6,634 nt of DNA from CAIWXH01 sp964555675 (GTDB lineage: Bacteria; Chloroflexota; Chloroflexia; Chloroflexales; Chloroflexaceae): contig CAZKTU010000316.1 of NCBI GenBank assembly GCA_964555675.1, positions 1 to 6,634 of the forward strand. The letters are read 5' to 3'. A model generated the notes under the pieces. The model was not told the origin of the DNA and made no database searches. It saw only the letters and a list, made by a program, of their open reading frames with translations. Positions within the stretch are counted from its first letter, which is position 1; each line of letters opens with the position of its first letter. The translations under genes were made by a program, and so were the position numbers. Positions 5,689 to 6,634 of this stretch are shown here, one piece after another.

Positions 5689-6480
5689 ATGCATCAGGGC
5701 GACCTCGCCGGTACGCGCTGGGACCCCGGCCAGTATCTCAAGTTCGCCGACCAGCGCCTGCGGCCGGCCCTCGAGCTGCTCGACCGCGCCGCGCCCACAG
5801 CCCCCCGCACCATCTACGACCTCGGCTGCGGGTCGGGCAACATCACGCGCCTGATCGCCGAGCGCTGGCCCGCGGCCGCGGTCACCGGCGTCGACAACTC
5901 TGAGGAGATGCTCGCCCAGGCCGCCGCCGAGTCCGGGCGCGTCAGCTGGCTCAATGCCGACATCAGCGCGTGGCAGCCCGAGGCGCCGGCGGACCTGATC
6001 TTCTCGAACGCCACCCTGCACTGGCTCGACGCCCACAGCGAGCTCTTCCCGCGCCTACTGGCCTGCCTGGCCCCGGGCGGGGTGCTGGCCGTGCAGATGC
6101 CCCTGAGCTGGGACGCCCCCTCGCACCGGCTGATGCGCGAGACCTTGGCCGCCGGCGGTTTCGGCACGCCCGAGCTGCGCCAGGCCATGGCCCGAAACTG
6201 GGTCGAGCCCGCCGAGGTCTACTACGACCTGCTGGCCGGCGCCGCCAGCAGCCTCGACATCTGGACCACCGAGTACCTGCAGATCCTCACCGGGCCCGAC
6301 CCGGTGCTCGAGTGGGTCAAGGGCACCGGGCTGCGCCCCATCCTCAACGGCCTCGCCGACGACGAGCGCGCCCACTTCCTCGCACGCTACAGCGCCGAGC
6401 TGCGCCAGGCCTACCCCGCCAGACCCGACGGCAAAACCCTCTACCCGTTCAGACGCCTCTTCATCGTCGCCGGCCTGTAG
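5689..6480 (+). CDS. tam: Trans-aconitate 2-methyltransferase
   Basis: A 263-residue class I SAM-dependent methyltransferase that would methylate trans-aconitate, a spontaneously formed inhibitor of aconitase, in the cytosol. The Tam-type N-terminus WDPGQYLKFADQRLRPALELL is at 11-31. SAM motif I is DLGCGSGN at 44-51, the acidic residue after beta-2 is Asp69 (TGVDNSEEM), and NADI with Asp91 follows. Tam-like blocks resembling the E. coli enzyme, from memory, include DLIFSNATLHWL (102-113), GVLAVQMP (131-138), YYDLL (178-182), DIWTTEYLQ (190-198), WVKGTGLRP (209-217) and RRLFIVA (255-261). The E. coli protein is about 252 residues, so length agrees. The ATG at 5689 has AAGGAG at 5676-5681, 7 nt upstream. 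It follows the aldo/keto reductase in the same operon. A relative with another acid substrate cannot be excluded. Confidence 0.9.
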   Translation: MHQGDLAGTRWDPGQYLKFADQRLRPALELLDRAAPTAPRTIYDLGCGSGNITRLIAERWPAAAVTGVDNSEEMLAQAAAESGRVSWLNADISAWQPEAPADLIFSNATLHWLDAHSELFPRLLACLAPGGVLAVQMPLSWDAPSHRLMRETLAAGGFGTPELRQAMARNWVEPAEVYYDLLAGAASSLDIWTTEYLQILTGPDPVLEWVKGTGLRPILNGLADDERAHFLARYSAELRQAYPARPDGKTLYPFRRLFIVAGL

Positions 6481-6513
6481 CGGCTCGTCGGCGTAAATAA
6501 GCGGCGGATTTTC

Positions 6514-6540
6514 ACCACGAAGACCACGAAGAGCGCGAAG
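6514..6540 (+). repeat. Three-unit 9-bp tandem repeat (ACCACGAAG), part of a dispersed-type intergenic repeat
   Basis: Units are ACCACGAAG at 6514-6522, ACCACGAAG at 6523-6531 and a degenerate AGCGCGAAG at 6532-6540, preceded by GGATTTTC. From memory, short intergenic repeats of the form TTTTCACCACGAAGACACGAAG occur in many environmental bacterial genomes, often after genes. The 9-bp period keeps the reading frame, so such repeats are sometimes miscalled as small proteins. Function is unknown. Confidence 0.7.
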
Positions 6541-6618
6541 GGTCTGAGTAAGCCCGACGCCTGAGTTGAACGTCTGCGCCAAGCGAGAGGCACGCACGTC
6601 TTCGGCTCAGCACAGCTG

Positions 6619-6634
6619 CTCTCGCATCTTCGTG
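6619..6634 (-). repeat. Probable inverted arm of the CACGAAG repeat, cut by the window edge
   Basis: The last bases read TCTTCGTG, the reverse complement of CACGAAGA in the tandem repeat at 6514-6540. On the minus strand this end reads CACGAAGATGCGAGAG, resembling the second and third repeat units. The arm appears to continue beyond the window. Confidence 0.45.

Larger units (their letters stand above)
6481..6634. other. Non-coding tail after tam
   Basis: I see no credible gene here. It holds the CACGAAG tandem repeat at 6514-6540 and a probable inverted copy at the window edge. No hairpin followed by a T-run was found after tam. Confidence 0.5.

Noticed and set aside
6055..6597. Minus-strand open frame of 180 codons running from the tail into tam
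   Set aside because: It lies mostly antisense to tam, crosses the CACGAAG repeat, and its Gly/Ala/Val-rich product matches no family I know.

Overview
The window is about 70% GC (judged by eye) and densely coding, with typical bacterial signals: Shine-Dalgarno sequences before several genes and sigma-70-like -10 elements. It holds seven genes, of which four belong to families often expanded in uncultured environmental bacteria (Gfo/Idh/MocA oxidoreductase, PhyH-type dioxygenase, NAD-dependent epimerase/dehydratase, aldo/keto reductase). I cannot fix the phylum from this sequence. Lineages such as Latescibacterota, Poribacteria or SAR202-type Chloroflexota carry many such genes, but that is a guess from gene content.

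Layout: (1) 10-1074, minus, a Gfo/Idh/MocA oxidoreductase. (2) A 119-bp divergent intergenic region with back-to-back -10 elements. (3) 1194-1934, plus, a TauE/SafE-type membrane transporter. (4) 1940-2650, minus, an NAD(P)-dependent epimerase/dehydratase, tail to tail with the transporter and only 5 bp away. (5) 2710-3561, minus, an AraC-family regulator resembling MelR. (6) A 122-bp divergent control region. (7) 3684-4631, plus, a PhyH-family 2-oxoglutarate/Fe(II) dioxygenase. (8) 4738-5673 and 5689-6480, plus, an aldo/keto reductase followed after 15 bp by a trans-aconitate 2-methyltransferase, probably one operon. (9) 6481-6634, a non-coding tail with a 9-bp-period CACGAAG repeat and what looks like the start of its inverted arm.

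How the genes may work together: the regulator, dioxygenase, epimerase, Gfo/Idh/MocA oxidoreductase and aldo/keto reductase would fit oxidation or rearrangement of a sugar-like or other polyhydroxylated small molecule. No substrate can be read from the sequence. The methyltransferase more likely has a housekeeping role (inactivating trans-aconitate, an inhibitor of aconitase).

The most informative signals are regulatory. All six promoters I propose carry a TG dinucleotide one base before the -10 hexamer (extended -10) and five have poor -35 regions. In the araC/phyH control region a 7-bp word, TCCGGCA, is repeated in direct orientation exactly 21 bp apart, beside the dioxygenase -35 position and over the predicted araC transcription start. 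That is the geometry expected of an AraC-family operator. Several starts were moved downstream of the longest open frame because the upstream candidates fall within or before these -10 elements. I found no CRISPR array, tRNA, rRNA, transposase or clearly novel multi-gene system.
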